Below, piece by piece: positions 53,353 through 62,496 of a stretch of 64,000 bases of DNA. The DNA comes from Desulfomicrobium baculatum DSM 4028 (lineage in GTDB: Bacteria > Desulfobacterota > Desulfovibrionia > Desulfovibrionales > Desulfomicrobiaceae), in NCBI RefSeq assembly GCF_000023225.1, contig NC_013173.1:746501-810500 (forward strand), in the 5' to 3' direction. Positions within the stretch are counted from its first letter, which is position 1; every line of letters begins with the position of its first letter. Under the pieces are notes generated by a model. It was not told where the DNA came from, made no database searches, and was given only the letters and a program-made list of their open reading frames with translations. Position numbers and translations under genes: made by a program.

Positions 53353-54708
53353 TCAGACCGCCTGTTGGTGGCGGGCCAGTTCGACGAGGCGACCAAGGTC
53401 CACATCGGCGCCGAGCACTCCGAGGAGCGCGCCGGAGGTGTCGAGGATGGGCGCGGAGACCGTGAGGCAATAGGCGTCGGTGGCGGCGGATCGGTAGAAG
53501 TCCGAGACATAGGTTTCCCGCTGTCCGGCAGGGTGGCGGAACCAGGGACGCTGGGACCAGTCCTTGCCGAGCCCGGTGTCGCCGTAGGCCGTCTTCACCT
53601 GACCCACGTTGTCCACGATCTGTCTGCCTTTGGCGTCGGTCACGTAGAGCAGTTCAAAGAGTCCCTGGCCCAGGGCGCGGCGCAGGGCGATTTCCACCCG
53701 GCGGCGCTCCATGGCGCTGACGTCGGCGTCGCGCACCAGAGTCTCCACGGCGCTCTTGGCCCGCTCATGGGCGGCGAAGCGCAGCCTGCCCACGGCCGCG
53801 AGCTGGCTCTCGGAAGTCTCGCTGACCTGCCGGGCATGGACGGCCAGAGTCTCGGCTTCTTTGGCCTGAGAGGCGCTGCCGTCGTGCAGGGCTACGAGGC
53901 TCTCCTGCACCGCGGCCACGTCCCGGACGATGCTCTGGCTTTCGCCGCGCAGGTCCGCGGCCAGCATGCCTCCTTCCTCGACGCATGGCCGGGCTACCCG
54001 CGCATCTTCGAGGCAGGCGCTCATGGACGCCTGCATCCGCCCCACAAAACCCTCGACCCGGCGCACGGCCTCCACCATGGCGGTGACATTCCTTCCGATT
54101 TCGTCGTTCTGTCCATCGACCCGCGTGGTGGCGTCCACGGTCTGGTGGGAGAGGGTCCGAATCTCGTTGGCGATGACGCCGAATCCTTTCCCTGCCGCCC
54201 CGGCATGGGCCGCCTCGATGGTGGCATTGAGGGCGAGCATGTTGGTGTTGGCGGCGATGTCGCGGATGGCGTGGGCAATGGAGCCGATGCCCTTGATGCG
54301 CGTCTCCACCGTGCCGACGAAGCCGAGCAGTTCGCCCATGGCGGCGGAGAGCTCATCCATGCGCAGCTCCACCTCGCCCAGACGGGCTTCCAGGCGGGCC
54401 ATGTGCCCCACGGCCGCCTGCGCCATCTCGGCCTGGCGCAACGCGTGGCCGTTCACGGTGTCGGCCCGGTTGACCACTGCGGCCGTATGTTCCTCGATGA
54501 CCGCAACCTGCCGCAGCCCGACCTCGGTAGTGGCCTTGAGCCGCTCCCCGAGGGCGTCAAGGGGCGATGATAAACGCTGCAAGGCGATGGCCCCGGCCAC
54601 GGCGTCAAGCAACGCGGCATCGGTGCGCGTATCGGCGGCGGGTTCATGTTCTGCGGATGAATCAGCGCCCGCTTTTTGTTTTTTTTTCCAAAATTGTAAG
54701 AAAAGCAT
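53353..54708 (-). CDS. Cytoplasmic methyl-accepting chemotaxis-type protein with C-terminal sensor domain
   Basis: The 451 residues have no membrane helix. A signalling region occupies about 40-310, with the hairpin tip [22 protein letters not shown] and GFGVIANEIRTLS. A C-terminal part (about 320-445) resembles a PDC/Cache sensor: WSQRPWFRHPAG, YVSDFYRSAATDAYCLTVSAPI, LGVLGADVDLGRL. Cache domains normally sit outside the cell at the N-terminus, so this order and place are unusual. AGGAGG stands before the ATG. Confidence 0.85.
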   Translation of the reverse strand: MLFLQFWKKKQKAGADSSAEHEPAADTRTDAALLDAVAGAIALQRLSSPLDALGERLKATTEVGLRQVAVIEEHTAAVVNRADTVNGHALRQAEMAQAAVGHMARLEARLGEVELRMDELSAAMGELLGFVGTVETRIKGIGSIAHAIRDIAANTNMLALNATIEAAHAGAAGKGFGVIANEIRTLSHQTVDATTRVDGQNDEIGRNVTAMVEAVRRVEGFVGRMQASMSACLEDARVARPCVEEGGMLAADLRGESQSIVRDVAAVQESLVALHDGSASQAKEAETLAVHARQVSETSESQLAAVGRLRFAAHERAKSAVETLVRDADVSAMERRRVEIALRRALGQGLFELLYVTDAKGRQIVDNVGQVKTAYGDTGLGKDWSQRPWFRHPAGQRETYVSDFYRSAATDAYCLTVSAPILDTSGALLGVLGADVDLGRLVELARHQQAV

Positions 54709-54890
54709 GGTCTTACCTCCTGTTGGAGCTAAGAAAGCAAGCGGTGTGCCGGAGAAATGTGGAGGTCCTGCAATGAGTGTGTGACGGGATTTGCACTCTG
54801 GGTGAAGAGATTCGGCGAATACGCAGTCTGCATCGAAAGGTGATGCAGGCAGGCGTGCTCAGGCCTGACCAAAAGTTCCATGAGCAGTGG

Positions 54891-54920
54891 AAAAAGGAAA
54901 AGGCCGCACGCGGCGGCCCT
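54891..54920 (-). terminator. Intrinsic terminator of the MCP gene
   Basis: On the minus strand, GGCCGC pairs with GCGGCC (54902-54907 and 54913-54918), followed by TTTTCCTTTTT. Confidence 0.75.
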
Positions 54921-54968
54921 CCAGTTGCGAATGATTGCGATGAACGGCTTCGGCGACAGTTTCGGGTC

Positions 54969-56645
54969 TCAGACCTTGAAATGTCCGACCAGTGTCTGCA
55001 ACTGTCCCGCCAGGTTGGTCAGATCCTCGACGTTGGTCCGGAGTTCGTGGCAACCGGACCGGATGTCCGAGGCCACCGCATCCACCCCGGCAATGTCGGT
55101 CGCGATTTTTCCGGAGGCGGAGGACATTTCCGAGGCCAGGGCGGTTGTGTCCTGGACTCCGCCAGTGGCTTCGGCGATGTTGGCGGCCAGTTCGCGGGTC
55201 ACGGCGGATTGTTGCTCAATGGCCGCCGCGATGGTGGACACGAAGGTGCTCAATTCGCGGATGGCCAGCACGATCTTGTCCATGTCTGCCACGGCATTGC
55301 CCGCAGCGTTCTGGATGCCGCCGATTTTGGCCCGGATATCGTCGGTGGCGTCGGCGGTCTGTTTGGCCAGTTCCTTGATTTCATTGGCGACAACCGCGAA
55401 ACCGCGCCCGGCTTCACCGGCCCGGGCGGCCTCGATGGTCGCATTGAGGGCCAGCAGATTGGTTTGGGATGAGATGCCGGAGATGGCCTCGGTGACCTTG
55501 CCGATATCCTGGGCGGAAGCGCCAAGGTCGCGCAGCAGGGCGGCGAAATTTTCGACCTGGCCCGAAAACTGGTCCGTGGTGGTGCGGGCGTGTTCGGTGT
55601 TTTCCGCGATCTCGGTGATGGTCGAGGTCATTTCTTCCGTGGCCGCCGCCACGCTGTCCAGGTTGGCGGAGGTCTGCCGCATGCTGGAAGCAACGGCGAC
55701 GGTGTCCTTGCTCAACTCGTCCGCCGCCGTCGTCGCGGTGGAACTCTTTTCGGCCAGGGTATGCACGCTGCGCGTCGATGCCTCGCTGAAAGCGGTGAGG
55801 CTGCCCACGGACGCCGAGACCGTCTGTATCCCGGTGTTCAGGCTCTGGATAAGGTCGCGGGTGTTGCCGATCATGGTTTGGTACGAGCGCGCCAGGTCGC
55901 CCAGTTCGTCGCCCCGGCGACGCATTTCTTCAGGCACTTGGCGGGAAAAGTCGCCTTGAGCCAGATGGTCCGTGAAGGCAGCGCAGTCCTTGATGGGGCG
56001 GACCATGCCACGGGCGAAAAAGAGGATTCCGGGGATCATGGCCAGAGTGATGATGCCAAAGGACATTGCCATGCGCCAGAGCAACTCACGGGACATGGTG
56101 TTGACCTTGTCCACGGAGATATCGACGCCCAGCACACCGTCCTGTCGCCCGTCGGCAGTGACGATGGGCGCGTAGGCGCTGAGGAACGTTCCCCATTGGT
56201 CCTCGTAGAATTCGTTTTCAACGGACGGTTCCGTCAGCCCAAGTACGGCCTGCTGCATCAGCGGCGACACATCCTCGTAGACTTCGCCGATATGCGACTT
56301 GTCCTCCTCGCTTTCCTCCGCATCGCCGACAAAAATGACCGACCCGTCCTCCCCCTTTCGCACCGTATAGACAAAGTGGAGGTCCGAACTGTTGTCGCGA
56401 ACGCGGCGCAATGCGCCAACCACCCGCGCATACGCTTCCGAGTTTTCATCCTCGGGATTGGCCAGTGCGGCGTGATCTTCCACCGGGAGGCTCATGGCCC
56501 CAAGCGCCGCATAATCGCGCACCCGAGTGCGGATGCTTTCCAATTGCTGATTGTTGGCTGTGTGATAAGAGAGCAGGACCAATAACGCAGATCCGGCAAC
56601 CCACAAGGAAAAGACGATGAGGACGAGCTTGTTTCTGATGTTCAT
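54969..56645 (-). CDS. Methyl-accepting chemotaxis protein with Cache sensor
   Basis: A 558-residue receptor. It has a first membrane helix (about 7-26), an extracytoplasmic sensor with [19 protein letters not shown] and [15 protein letters not shown] in the Cache manner (about 30-190), a second helix near 195-216, then HAMP and a signalling domain with [20 protein letters not shown] and [16 protein letters not shown]. Ligands of Cache receptors are often small organic acids or amino acids. It lies upstream of the cytoplasmic receptor-like gene on the same strand. Confidence 0.94.
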   Translation of the reverse strand: MNIRNKLVLIVFSLWVAGSALLVLLSYHTANNQQLESIRTRVRDYAALGAMSLPVEDHAALANPEDENSEAYARVVGALRRVRDNSSDLHFVYTVRKGEDGSVIFVGDAEESEEDKSHIGEVYEDVSPLMQQAVLGLTEPSVENEFYEDQWGTFLSAYAPIVTADGRQDGVLGVDISVDKVNTMSRELLWRMAMSFGIITLAMIPGILFFARGMVRPIKDCAAFTDHLAQGDFSRQVPEEMRRRGDELGDLARSYQTMIGNTRDLIQSLNTGIQTVSASVGSLTAFSEASTRSVHTLAEKSSTATTAADELSKDTVAVASSMRQTSANLDSVAAATEEMTSTITEIAENTEHARTTTDQFSGQVENFAALLRDLGASAQDIGKVTEAISGISSQTNLLALNATIEAARAGEAGRGFAVVANEIKELAKQTADATDDIRAKIGGIQNAAGNAVADMDKIVLAIRELSTFVSTIAAAIEQQSAVTRELAANIAEATGGVQDTTALASEMSSASGKIATDIAGVDAVASDIRSGCHELRTNVEDLTNLAGQLQTLVGHFKV

Positions 56646-57157
56646 GTGTGTATTGATTGCGTTGTTGAAGTGGGTATGAGGTATTGTCTGCTTGGAAATG
56701 TATTGTAGCTGCCATGAATTGCGATTCTTGGATTATTGAGACGCATTCTTTTTTTTGATGCTTCATTTCAGTGCTCAATTTTGACGAGTATCAATTTTTA
56801 ACGCTTTCATACACAGGAGAACTGAGTAAGGCAATTGTTTGTTAACAATGTATGACATGAAGTGGGTGCGAAATAATTTTTTGCGATCGTGTATGACCTC
56901 GGAGCTGTGACCGGCTGGCGCTGTCGTTATATTTATGTCGTGGTGCTGCGCCGGAAGATGAGTTCGCTTCAAGATTGGAGGAATTCTTCTCGCTTTTTCC
57001 TGTCGAGATCATCAAGGACAATGGATGACTTGGAATTGCCACAGGATGTCACGGGAAAGACGGCATCCGGGAATTTTCTGCGGAAGGGTCTGGGTAAGGA
57101 GGGGCGATGCTCTAAAAATACAAGATTCTCGATTGACGCTCGTTTCTTGGCCCTCGT
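56646..57157. other. AT-rich intergenic region
   Basis: About 510 bases with no supported gene. Open frames here have no ribosome sites and unusual composition. It should hold the promoter of the chemoreceptor gene, but I cannot identify a convincing sigma-28 box. Confidence 0.5.
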
Positions 57158-57847
57158 CTAGTTCAGGTCGATCACTTGGTTTTGGCCGGAGATGCTGACG
57201 TCTTTTTGCGACACAAACCCGTCACCCACGATTTTCACGGAATATTCGCCGCAGGGCAGGGACGTGTTCGCAAGGTCATGGGGCAAGACGTTCTTCATGA
57301 GAACCAGCCTGCCGGACCTGCGGTTCCGCACGGTCACGCAGACGGGCCGCATGGAGGAGAAGAGGACGCTGGACACCTCGCCCGAGGTTTTCGTCTTGAT
57401 GGGGAAGCATTGTGGCGGGCCGCTTTCCGGCATGTCTCCGGGCACGGAGGGATACTGCGCGGCCACATGGGGCAGGGTTTTTGATTGCGTCTTTTGACGC
57501 TGGATTTCGGCCGGGTCCGCCCCGAGGACCTCGATCTGGATGATCTGCCACTGCCGGGAACGCTTCGTGGCCCTGAACCCGCCTTCGAATGTCTCGCCCT
57601 GACCGGAAAAAGCGGTTTTGCGGATGGTCACCCGGTGTGTTTTGCCTTCATCGTTCTGCACATGAATGACCGCCTGGAAGGGTGTCCTGACCGGCCCGCC
57701 GCTGACTCTCCCGCTGACCCGCACATCCGTCCCTTTCTGCCATGCATGGACATTGGAAAAAGCATGCCCTTTGACCCGCCAGACGCCCTCGGCAGCGGCG
57801 ACGGAGCAAAGAAGAAGGAAAAGGAGGGTGAAGCCGGCATGTTTCAT
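57158..57847 (-). CDS. Exported protein of unknown function
   Basis: The start at 57847 gives a good signal peptide (about 1-20, FTLLFLLLCSVAAAEG) and 229 residues. The middle part is beta-rich, with a FxxQVIHVQNDEGKTHRVTI-type strand pattern, and the end reads VSQKDVSISGQNQVIDLN. No family was recognised. It is probably periplasmic. AGGGTGAAGCC-like sequence does not give a strong ribosome site, so the start is moderately certain. Confidence 0.72.
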   Translation of the reverse strand: MKHAGFTLLFLLLCSVAAAEGVWRVKGHAFSNVHAWQKGTDVRVSGRVSGGPVRTPFQAVIHVQNDEGKTHRVTIRKTAFSGQGETFEGGFRATKRSRQWQIIQIEVLGADPAEIQRQKTQSKTLPHVAAQYPSVPGDMPESGPPQCFPIKTKTSGEVSSVLFSSMRPVCVTVRNRRSGRLVLMKNVLPHDLANTSLPCGEYSVKIVGDGFVSQKDVSISGQNQVIDLN

Positions 57848-58280
57848 CGGTGTCGATCCCGGTGTTGATGTTGTGCGGAAGGGCGGATCCAGAGACATTT
57901 TTGTTCGGGCTAAAAGAAGGTAGCGTGTTTCCTTCTTCGTGCATATCCGGACAGACCGGAGTTTCGTCATTTTTTGGGCGAGAATATATTAAGTGACAGG
58001 GTGTGTCATGTAGGCATTGTTACGAATCCGATCGTGCCATCCTGCGATGATGTATTCATTGCTGCGAGCATTCAGGAGTTTTTCGAGCGCGTTTTCCGGC
58101 AGAACGTGCTGGGTCCCGATGGCGAGCGCATTGCCGAAGGAGGCGGAAAGGCGGGCGGTATTTCGATACGCCCGTGGTGATAGCGACCGCGTTGTGAAGG
58201 GCTGCTTGCCATGGGACGCAAAATTGAAGGAGGGGGTTTGGCTCTATGAAGGCCGGCAGCTCAAGCCGCCAGCCCTTTTT
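57848..58280. other. Intergenic region with a start-less open frame
   Basis: About 430 bases. On the minus strand a frame is open from a TAG near 58243 to a TAA near 57992 with protein-like content (SLSPRAYRNTARLSASFGNA, ALEKLLNARSNEYIIAGWH) but has no start codon near its beginning. It may be a gene remnant. Nothing else is recognised. Confidence 0.45.
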
Positions 58281-58940
58281 TCAAGCAAACATGCGGCCTG
58301 TTTTCTTGCGCTGCATGCGGCCCAGAGCCAGACCGAGGAGCAGGCTGGCGCCGACGACGCCCGCGCCGGTGAGGAACCATCGGAACTGCGTGTCACCGCT
58401 CAGATCCCTGTTCTTCATCTCCAGGGCTTCCGCACGCTGCGCCGTTTCCGCCTGGAGCGCGAGGAGTTCGTCATGCGCTCTCTTCAAGTCCACATAGGCT
58501 TTTGATCCCTGTTCCAGCTCGGCATACCGCTGCTGCAAGGATGCCAGTTCCGTTTCGGCGCGGTTCAGGCGGTCCAGCAGGGCCTGGTTCTCTCCGGCCG
58601 TGGCGGAAGTCTTCTCGGTCATCTCGGCCATCTTGGCACGCAGGGTTTCAGTCTCCTTGGCAAACCGCTCCACTTGCAGGGCTGCCGGGGTCGTCCTGGT
58701 CAGATACCGCGCCAGCACCCATCCTTCCACGCCGTCGGCCCGCACAAGGGACCAGTCCTTGTCGGTCCTGAGCACTTCCACAGGTGTGCTGGACGGCAGC
58801 ATCTTCAGTATCTTGTTGCTGTTGGTCGGTCCCGAGCGCAGCGTTATCTCGAAAACGTCGGTCACGTAGGCGGACTGCGCGTGAGCTACGCCCACGACCA
58901 GCAACACCGCAATTATAACCAGCATCACACATCTTCTCAT
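58281..58940 (-). CDS. SH3-domain membrane protein, TIGR04211/YgiM type
   Basis: From ATG 58940 (AAGGGGATGAT before it), 219 residues. It has a signal peptide (about 1-22), a bacterial SH3 domain (about 24-88, YVTDVFEITLRSGPTNSNKIL and GWVLARYL), a coiled coil from about 90 to 185, and a C-terminal helix near 192-212. Such proteins are anchored to the inner membrane with the SH3 domain in the periplasm. Function is unknown in the family. Confidence 0.88.
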   Translation of the reverse strand: MRRCVMLVIIAVLLVVGVAHAQSAYVTDVFEITLRSGPTNSNKILKMLPSSTPVEVLRTDKDWSLVRADGVEGWVLARYLTRTTPAALQVERFAKETETLRAKMAEMTEKTSATAGENQALLDRLNRAETELASLQQRYAELEQGSKAYVDLKRAHDELLALQAETAQRAEALEMKNRDLSGDTQFRWFLTGAGVVGASLLLGLALGRMQRKKTGRMFA

Positions 58941-59182
58941 ATCATCCCCTTTCAGTTCACGGCCCGACAAGGCCACCTCTTTTATTGCCGTATAAGGTGA
59001 CACGACTGTTCATCCCTGCCAGATCAGGCATACCGAGTCAAAAGGCATGAAAGCGATTCATCAGCAGGATCGAGGTCTGGAGAAGTTCTTTAGCGCCTAG
59101 AAAAATCAGGTTGTTACAGCCTTGGACATCCCTTCTGGCCAGCCGATGCGTTTTTGTGTTTTCGAGTTGTGTTTCTGCTGGA

Positions 59183-60514
59183 TCAACTGCGCGGACCTGA
59201 CAAACGTTTCACCGGATTGCCCATCACCAGGAACTCTTTGAACTCCTGAGATAGCCTGCTGTCCTGGGCGACGCCGTCCCAGAAATGTTCGGCTGCACGC
59301 CGCACAGCGTCATATTCTTCCTCTGTTACGACGCGCCGCTCCGGATGCTTCGGTACGAACGCATATGGAGTCAGCTCGCCGCCGCTTTTCGGAGCAAAGC
59401 CCATGGCGCACATGTCGTAGGCCGGCAGCAGGTTGAACCTGGCGCCATCAATGGCGAAGCTCAGATTGCCCAGGTGCATGTCCGTGTTGTTGATCAGTTT
59501 GCCGAAGCACCACAGGCGTTCTGCGGTGGCGAAGTGTTCGCGTGCAATTCGCCCCGCGTCGCAGAGTCGTTGCAGAACGAGGGGCCAGTTGGAGCCCGCG
59601 CCGACAAACTCCGCGTCGATTGCTGCCAGCGAGACCATGGACGTGCGTCCGTGCTCGCCTGTCCGGTCAAAACGCCGGGACTCCAGAAACAACCTGTCGC
59701 CCACTTCGAGGAGTCGTGCTTTCGCAGCCGGGAGGCCATGTTTGCGCAACGTCTCCAGCGCATGGAATTCCGTGATCATGATGTCGCGCCAGCGTCGTGC
59801 GATTTCTGTGTCGCCGGGAGGTGAAAATTTGACGATGACGTGTTCGTTGCCGTGCTTGCTGAACACCGCGAATTTCGGCTGTTCGCCCCCGGCGGAGGAT
59901 CCGGGAATGTCACCGGCCATGACTTTCTCCGCCATGTGGGCATACTCCGACTCATCAACGGCTGGCGGCTTTTTGCGTACGCGCAGCGCCGACTGCTCGC
60001 CGAATATCAGGTTGCCCGGTGGGTCATCCCCATTGGAGAGGAGAAACCTGCCGATATGCTCGGTGGTCCACCACTTCGGATCGGGCGGAAAGTCTGCGAA
60101 ACGTTTATGCACTTCCCGGGCGATCTGCCGCCCCAGAAAACCCTGTGGCGCCATGTCGTAGAGAAAATAGGGGAGATCGTCGTGGAGTCCGTCGCCGGAT
60201 TCGCCCAGCAAGAGTGTGGGCGCGCCGGGAAGAGCTTCAACATAAAACCGCCCGCTGACCAGCGGCCGAATGTGCGCAGTTGTCGTGATGTTTCCATCGG
60301 CGTCGACCGTGAACAAGGGCAGCCTGTCGCCCCCGCCGAAAGCGTTTTTGGCCAGGTGATATATGGGCGTCCGGCCAGCGCGAACCGTGACTAGCCTGTC
60401 TGCCAGTTTCTGGAGCTGACGGGATACGGCAGCCTGCGACATCCCTGTCGCGGCTTGAATCTCCCTGGAGGACGCGGCTCCCTGTTCGAGAATTTCCGTC
60501 AGCGACAAGGGCAT
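59183..60514 (-). CDS. HipA-family kinase with N-terminal HTH, YjjJ-like
   Basis: The 443 residues match the length of E. coli YjjJ. It has an N-terminal helix-turn-helix (about 1-55, ATGMSQAAVSRQLQKLADRLV), a HipA N-lobe, and the catalytic part with SSAGGEQPKFAVF, FLESRRFDR, INNTDMHLGNLSF and PAYDMCAMGF (Mg-binding motif near the DFD position). HipA kinases phosphorylate aminoacyl-tRNA synthetases; HTH fusion suggests self-regulation. No HipB-like partner gene is adjacent. Confidence 0.9.
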   Translation of the reverse strand: MPLSLTEILEQGAASSREIQAATGMSQAAVSRQLQKLADRLVTVRAGRTPIYHLAKNAFGGGDRLPLFTVDADGNITTTAHIRPLVSGRFYVEALPGAPTLLLGESGDGLHDDLPYFLYDMAPQGFLGRQIAREVHKRFADFPPDPKWWTTEHIGRFLLSNGDDPPGNLIFGEQSALRVRKKPPAVDESEYAHMAEKVMAGDIPGSSAGGEQPKFAVFSKHGNEHVIVKFSPPGDTEIARRWRDIMITEFHALETLRKHGLPAAKARLLEVGDRLFLESRRFDRTGEHGRTSMVSLAAIDAEFVGAGSNWPLVLQRLCDAGRIAREHFATAERLWCFGKLINNTDMHLGNLSFAIDGARFNLLPAYDMCAMGFAPKSGGELTPYAFVPKHPERRVVTEEEYDAVRRAAEHFWDGVAQDSRLSQEFKEFLVMGNPVKRLSGPRS

Positions 60515-60902
60515 GTGGTTGCCTCGTATTCAGATTTGGATAAAATCATGAATAGAATAATGAATATTATAAATATAAAAAAATGTTTTAAATTGAATAG
60601 ATATAATTTTTATGAATGATAATATAGATAGGGCATTGAATAATAAATATGGATGAATAGTGCTGTTGTCAAATGCGACTGATCGCAAAGGGAGAAAGGG
60701 TGGGTTTGGCCGGGCGAGAGTGATGGGTGTGCCATCATCTTTCTTGGTGCAGGTTGGAGTTGAGGGGGCTTGCCGTTACACCCGTTCATCAAGAGATGAT
60801 TATTTTGTTTTTTCCACCAAGGTCAAAGGGAGATTTATTTACAACGTTTCCGAACGTACCCGAAAAATGAACGATTGGGGGAGGAATTCAGATAAGGAGT
60901 AA
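60515..60902. promoter_or_regulatory. AT-rich upstream region of the yjjJ-like gene with TGAAT repeats
   Basis: About 390 bases, very AT-rich from 60540 to 60660. Six TGAAT copies in the same orientation start at 60549, 60561, 60594, 60613, 60637 and 60654. They may be operator half-sites for the HTH of the kinase. No gene is supported in the rest. Confidence 0.45.
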
Positions 60903-61172
60903 TCAAGGATTGGGACGCTTAGCCACGTCGGCTTCCAGTAGCATGCGCACGTAGCGCGTATACGGAATCCCTTTGGCCTTGGCCTTGGCTTTTACCGCTT
61001 CCAGTAGCCCTACAGGTATGCGCATGTTCAGCGCCGCAGCCTTCGGTTCTATTTCAAATTGCATCGGCTTGAAGCCGGAAAGGTCATACTGTGACAGGTC
61101 AGCCTGTGCGACGAACTCTTCGGCCTCTGCATCGTTACGCAGGGATGGCATCTGTTTAGATTTGGTTTTCAT
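60903..61172 (-). CDS. brnA: BrnA-type antitoxin
   Basis: An 89-residue protein with the C-terminal RHH-type segment (LNMRIPVGLLEAVKAKAKAKG and YTRYVRMLLEADV), typical of BrnA, which binds and represses BrnT. It overlaps the end of the toxin gene by 17 bases, so the toxin comes first. No separate promoter is seen, so both come from the promoter ahead of brnT. Confidence 0.85.
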   Translation of the reverse strand: MKTKSKQMPSLRNDAEAEEFVAQADLSQYDLSGFKPMQFEIEPKAAALNMRIPVGLLEAVKAKAKAKGIPYTRYVRMLLEADVAKRPNP

Positions 61173-61440
61173 AGTGGCAGATCTCCTTCTTGTGCATGTA
61201 GCGGGCGCTGACAGGGCGCAGTTTTGTCCATCCGTCGATTTCCCTCAGCATGAAAACGAGGAAAACATAGCGTCCAGCTTGTGTTTTCCCGATGGCCCGC
61301 ATGCGCGGCTCATCGGGGCAAGGATCGGGCATTACGGCAGGTTCACCGAGCAACACCTGCTCAATTTCTTCGCGGGACACGCCGTGCTTGCCACACTTTG
61401 GCCAGTTGCCGCTATCCCAATCGAAGCCTGCGATTTTCAT
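61156..61440 (-). CDS. brnT: BrnT-type RNase toxin
   Basis: A 94-residue toxin of the BrnT family, a RelE-like ribonuclease fold. It has FDWDSGNWPKCGKHGVSREEIEQVL, MRAIGKTQAGRYVFLVFMLR and RPVSARYMHKKE, the last with active-site basic residues. Start ATG 61440 is six bases from a promoter -10 box, so the transcript may be leaderless. Confidence 0.88.
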   Translation of the reverse strand: MKIAGFDWDSGNWPKCGKHGVSREEIEQVLLGEPAVMPDPCPDEPRMRAIGKTQAGRYVFLVFMLREIDGWTKLRPVSARYMHKKEICHYENQI

Positions 61441-61446
61441 TTTTTA

Positions 61447-61475
61447 AGTATAGTCATTTGTGTAGACGGATGCAA
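61447..61475 (-). promoter_or_regulatory. Sigma-70-type promoter of brnTA
   Basis: On the minus strand TTGCAT (61470-61475) and TATACT (61447-61452) are spaced 17 bases apart. The ATG begins six bases after the -10. Two direct near-repeats GTATAGTC and GTGTAGAC lie inside and may be BrnA operators. Confidence 0.75.
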
Positions 61476-61491
61476 CCCAATCAGGGATTTT

Positions 61492-62067
61492 TTATAATCC
61501 TTGTCCATCGATATGACCTGCCGGGAAACTTCGGACCACCCAATTCTTGAGGGTTTCCCCACGGTTCAGGTTTTTCCCATACTGCCGACAGAAATGTTCT
61601 GGCGTCATGTTGTTCAGGCTTGAATGCGGACGAATGGAGTTGTAGTGCCGCCTCCATTCATCGATCACAACCCGCGCCTCGGACCGACACCGGAACCATT
61701 CCATCGACAGACACTCATCGCGAAATTTGCCGTTAAAACTCTCGTTCAAACCGTTCTGCCATGGCTTCCCAGGCTCAATCAGCGCCAGATTCAGAGACTC
61801 CCGAGCCGCCCATTTGAGCAGCGCCTTCGACACGAACTCCGGTCCGTTGTCAGAACGCAGGCTCAGAGGGACTCCACGTTCGCTGATCAGGCGGGACAGC
61901 ACCTCGATCACCCGGCCCGATCTGATACTGCCGTCAAAGGACGCCTTGATTGAAACGAGCAGGCGCCGGTCTTCACGCTGCCGTTTGCTCCCTCCTGAGT
62001 TGAGTTGAGCATAATAACGGCTCCGAGACACTCCCAACACGCGGCACATCTCCTTCACTCCGTACAT
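61492..62067 (-). pseudogene. IS3-family transposase OrfB with an internal deletion
   Basis: The 191-residue frame keeps the N-terminal helix region (VKEMCRVLGVSRSRYYAQL) and the C-terminal catalytic part (LRSDNGPEFVSKALLKW, WQNGLNESFNGKFRDECL), but jumps from IKASFDGS to RSGRVIEVLSRL. Complete OrfB proteins have about 270-290 residues, so about 90 residues, including the first catalytic Asp, are missing. The deletion kept the frame. OrfB is normally made by a -1 frameshift from OrfA. Confidence 0.85.
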
Positions 62068-62450
62068 GGAGCGGTGCTCGGTTATGAACCCGAATATCGA
62101 TGCGGGTCCGTCGAGAAGATGGCCACTGCTTTTTTTAAAATGTCACGCTCTCGCTGAAGTCGTTCGTTCTCTTTACGAAGACGCTTCAGTTCGGCTTCTG
62201 GTGATTCCGGCGCATGACTGCCCACGAAGGCTGCGTCTTGATGGTCTCGATGTTTCTGCACCCAGCCCTTTAAGACGCCATACGTGATGCCCAGACTGCG
62301 CTCGACCTCGCGGATTCCCATGCCGTCCTCGATAACCAGACGGACTGCCTCTCGCTTGAAATTAGGATCGTACTTGCGATGACTCCTCATGAACACACCT
62401 CTCGTTCCCATTAGGGTAGTTGGTGTGTCCGCTAAAGTGAAGATAGCTCA
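61514..62450 (-). mobile_element. Degenerate IS3-family insertion sequence
   Basis: Holds OrfA and the deleted OrfB on the minus strand. An end-like TGACCTGCC begins at 61514 and a partly matching GTGTGTCCG...TCA lies near 62424-62450, but the two inverted ends match poorly, so the boundaries are approximate. No target duplication is seen. It separates the toxin pair from the regulator remnant. Confidence 0.6.
62082..62390 (-). CDS. IS3-family transposase OrfA (HTH subunit)
   Basis: From ATG 62390 (MRSHRKYDPNFKREAVRLV), 102 residues. It has an HTH (GIREVERSLGITYGVLKGWVQKH) and a leucine-zipper part (LKRLRKENERLQRERDILKK). A slippery A7G run (minus strand, about 62129-62136) lies at ILKKA, where IS3 elements make the -1 frameshift into OrfB; both frames are open there. 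Confidence 0.9.
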   Translation of the reverse strand: MRSHRKYDPNFKREAVRLVIEDGMGIREVERSLGITYGVLKGWVQKHRDHQDAAFVGSHAPESPEAELKRLRKENERLQRERDILKKAVAIFSTDPHRYSGS

Positions 62451-62496
62451 CTTCGCTCTGCCCCTTCCTGATCTCCATACGGACCACCTCGGCGTT

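Noticed and set aside
56889-57161. 90-codon plus-strand frame after the chemoreceptor gene
   Set aside because: No ribosome site and no recognisable domain; overlaps the stop of the exported-protein gene on the other strand.
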